Source: an uncultured Bacteroidales bacterium (GTDB taxonomy: Bacteria; Bacteroidota; Bacteroidia; Bacteroidales; Paludibacteraceae). From it: 7,276 nt of DNA. How positions within the stretch are numbered: the first letter of the stretch is position 1; each line of letters begins with the position of its first letter. Of this stretch, positions 6,259 to 7,276 are shown in pieces. The notes below the pieces were generated by a model. The model was not told the DNA's origin. It ran no database searches and saw nothing but the letters and a program-made list of their open reading frames with translations. Position numbers and translations under genes: made by a program. Where the stretch lies: the NCBI GenBank assembly GCA_900321775.1, contig ONXE01000095.1, positions 1 through 7,276 on the forward strand, read 5' to 3'.

Positions 6259-6821
6259 CCATAGAACAATTTCGTGAACGGATGGCAACGGACGAACCGA
6301 TTATCGGCGGCTCGGACTTGCACATGGAGTTCCATAAGTATTCTCAAGAAGCCCTGCGTATCACCGCCGAGATCAACGGCTCGTACCACACGCCGGAAGA
6401 ACTGCGTAAACTACTATCTGAACTATGGGCGATAGATGTGCCGGATAGTTTCGGCATGTTTCCGCCGTTCTATACCGATTGCGGCAAGAACACGCATGTC
6501 GGCGAACGGGTGTTCATCAACATGGGCTGTAAGTTCCAAGACCAAGGCGGTATCTTCATTGATGACGATGCGCTCATCGGTCATAACGCCACGCTCTGCA
6601 CGCTCAATCACATCCCCGACCCGGCGCAAAGGGCAGGCATGACAGCCAAACCCATTCATATCGGAAAAAAAGTGTGGCTTGGCGCAAATGTGACCATCCT
6701 GCAGGGCGTCACCATCGGTGACAATGCCATCGTTGCCGCAGGAGCCGTGGTGACCAAAGATGTGCCTGCCAATGCCATCGTCGGTGGTGTTCCCGCGAAA
6801 GTAATCAAGATGATAGAATAA
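6255..6821 (+). CDS. Second sugar O-acetyltransferase (left-handed beta-helix, MAT-like)
   Basis: Also 188 residues, but clearly diverged from its upstream neighbour. The N-terminal region (1-60) is helical with HMEFHKYSQEALRITAEIN. The beta-helix then carries MFPPFYTDCGKNTHVGE (68-84) and hexapeptides such as HIGKKV, WLGANV, VTIGDN and IVAAGA. The likely catalytic histidine is H119 in CTLNHIPDPAQR, a variant of the family motif that often ends in Pro-x-x-Arg. It ends GGVPAKVIKMIE (177-188), directly comparable with the end of the upstream enzyme. Acetyl-CoA is the expected donor and the acceptor is unknown. The start codon sits in an ATGA overlap (6255-6258). It is the last + strand gene visible, facing a convergent regulator 31 bases away. 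Confidence 0.93.
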   Translation: MTIEQFRERMATDEPIIGGSDLHMEFHKYSQEALRITAEINGSYHTPEELRKLLSELWAIDVPDSFGMFPPFYTDCGKNTHVGERVFINMGCKFQDQGGIFIDDDALIGHNATLCTLNHIPDPAQRAGMTAKPIHIGKKVWLGANVTILQGVTIGDNAIVAAGAVVTKDVPANAIVGGVPAKVIKMIE

Positions 6822-6852
6822 CCAAAATCGCCCGGTGTGAACGTTGTTCTAA

Positions 6853-7276
6853 TTAGATTATCGCAGTTGTGATGTCTTCGGCTTCGGCGAGATTGAGTTT
6901 TTGACGGACTTGGGTCTTGCGCTGGTAGATGGTTTGGAGACTTTGACGAGTGAGCATATTGATCTCCTTGGTGGAGAAATCAGCTTTGAGCAAACAACAA
7001 AGTTGCAGCTCCTTCTCGTTCAAAACCGGGTGTGCCGGATCGTTGGATTGGTCGGTGGCTCCATATTTCTGCACGAGACGTGTATAGAAGCCGTCATATA
7101 CCAGATCAATGGTTTTGTAAATGCTTGGCCAGTCGATGAGGGCATTGGCGGTTTCCTCGTTCAACGCCATAAGACGTGCAAGCAGTTGTTGGTTGGCTTC
7201 GGTGGGTGTTCCGGCAATCGTTTTGATGACACCCAATTGCTGCAACATCAGTTTGCGCACACTTTCCTTATCGTCC
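6853..7276 (-). CDS. LuxR-like helix-turn-helix transcriptional regulator, C-terminal part (partial at window edge)
   Basis: On the minus strand the frame is open from the right edge to TAA at 6853-6855, giving 140 visible residues. The GTG at 7258-7260 is in frame, but the frame continues upstream (DDKES before it), so it is not the likely start. The last third, about 6895-7023, is a helix-turn-helix of the LuxR/GerE type: LNEKELQLCCLLKADFSTKEI, then the recognition-helix segment LTRQSLQTIYQRKTQVRQKL. The pattern of FSTKEI followed by a TIYxRKTxxRxKL helix is characteristic of Bacteroides/Prevotella regulators, which usually carry long N-terminal TPR and/or membrane portions. The visible upstream part is helical without a clear domain. 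Its target is unknown. It converges on the + strand cluster, so it is not part of that transcript. Confidence 0.85.
   Translation of the reverse strand, partial: DDKESVRKLMLQQLGVIKTIAGTPTEANQQLLARLMALNEETANALIDWPSIYKTIDLVYDGFYTRLVQKYGATDQSNDPAHPVLNEKELQLCCLLKADFSTKEINMLTRQSLQTIYQRKTQVRQKLNLAEAEDITTAII

Noticed and set aside
6822..6852. Bidirectional terminator between the convergent genes
   Set aside because: The 31-base gap contains no stable inverted repeat and no T-run on either strand.
7258..7260. GTG as start codon of the minus-strand regulator
   Set aside because: The frame stays open to the window edge, and regulators of this type normally have much longer N-terminal parts, so the gene is treated as partial.

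Overview
The window is a gene-dense stretch of bacterial chromosome that looks like Bacteroidales (Bacteroides/Prevotella-like). Four things suggest this: a DUF4153 membrane protein and a DUF6624 lipoprotein of the kind common in that group; lipoboxes ending in Cys close to the N-terminus; starts without clear Shine-Dalgarno sequences, several preceded by A-rich sequence; and a partial minus-strand regulator whose C-terminal helix-turn-helix matches the LuxR-like proteins typical of Bacteroides and Prevotella. The taxonomic call is inference from family recognition, not from a marker gene.

Layout. Bases 1-42 hold the last 13 codons and stop of a gene cut by the left edge. Its product ends almost exactly like the MmcQ/YjbR protein encoded at 5348-5695, so the locus has two YjbR paralogues. 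Next on the + strand come a cation diffusion facilitator (CDF) metal exporter (48-956), a small membrane methyltransferase of the isoprenylcysteine/phospholipid type (972-1472), an alpha/beta hydrolase (1469-2197), a large DUF4153 integral membrane protein (2204-3853), a TPR-like lipoprotein with a C-terminal DUF6624 domain (3914-4825), a second lipoprotein of unknown family (4822-5343), the complete YjbR protein (5348-5695) and two tandem left-handed beta-helix O-acetyltransferases (5692-6258, 6255-6821). A partial LuxR-like regulator (6853-7276, minus strand) converges on this block and runs off the right edge.

How the genes relate. All ten + strand reading frames are packed head to tail. 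Four junctions are 4-base ATGA overlaps, and the only gap above 15 bases is the 60-base one at 3854-3913, which carries a perfect 7-bp hairpin. This is consistent with one long operon or two successive ones (1-3853 and 3914-6821). The products fall into an envelope group (CDF, methyltransferase, DUF4153, two lipoproteins) and a small-enzyme group (hydrolase, acetyltransferases, YjbR). No pathway can be assigned with confidence. The block reads more like an accreted housekeeping/stress cluster than a defence or mobile element.

I saw no transposase, integrase, tRNA, rRNA, CRISPR array, riboswitch or attachment site. No stretch longer than 60 bases lacks a gene.
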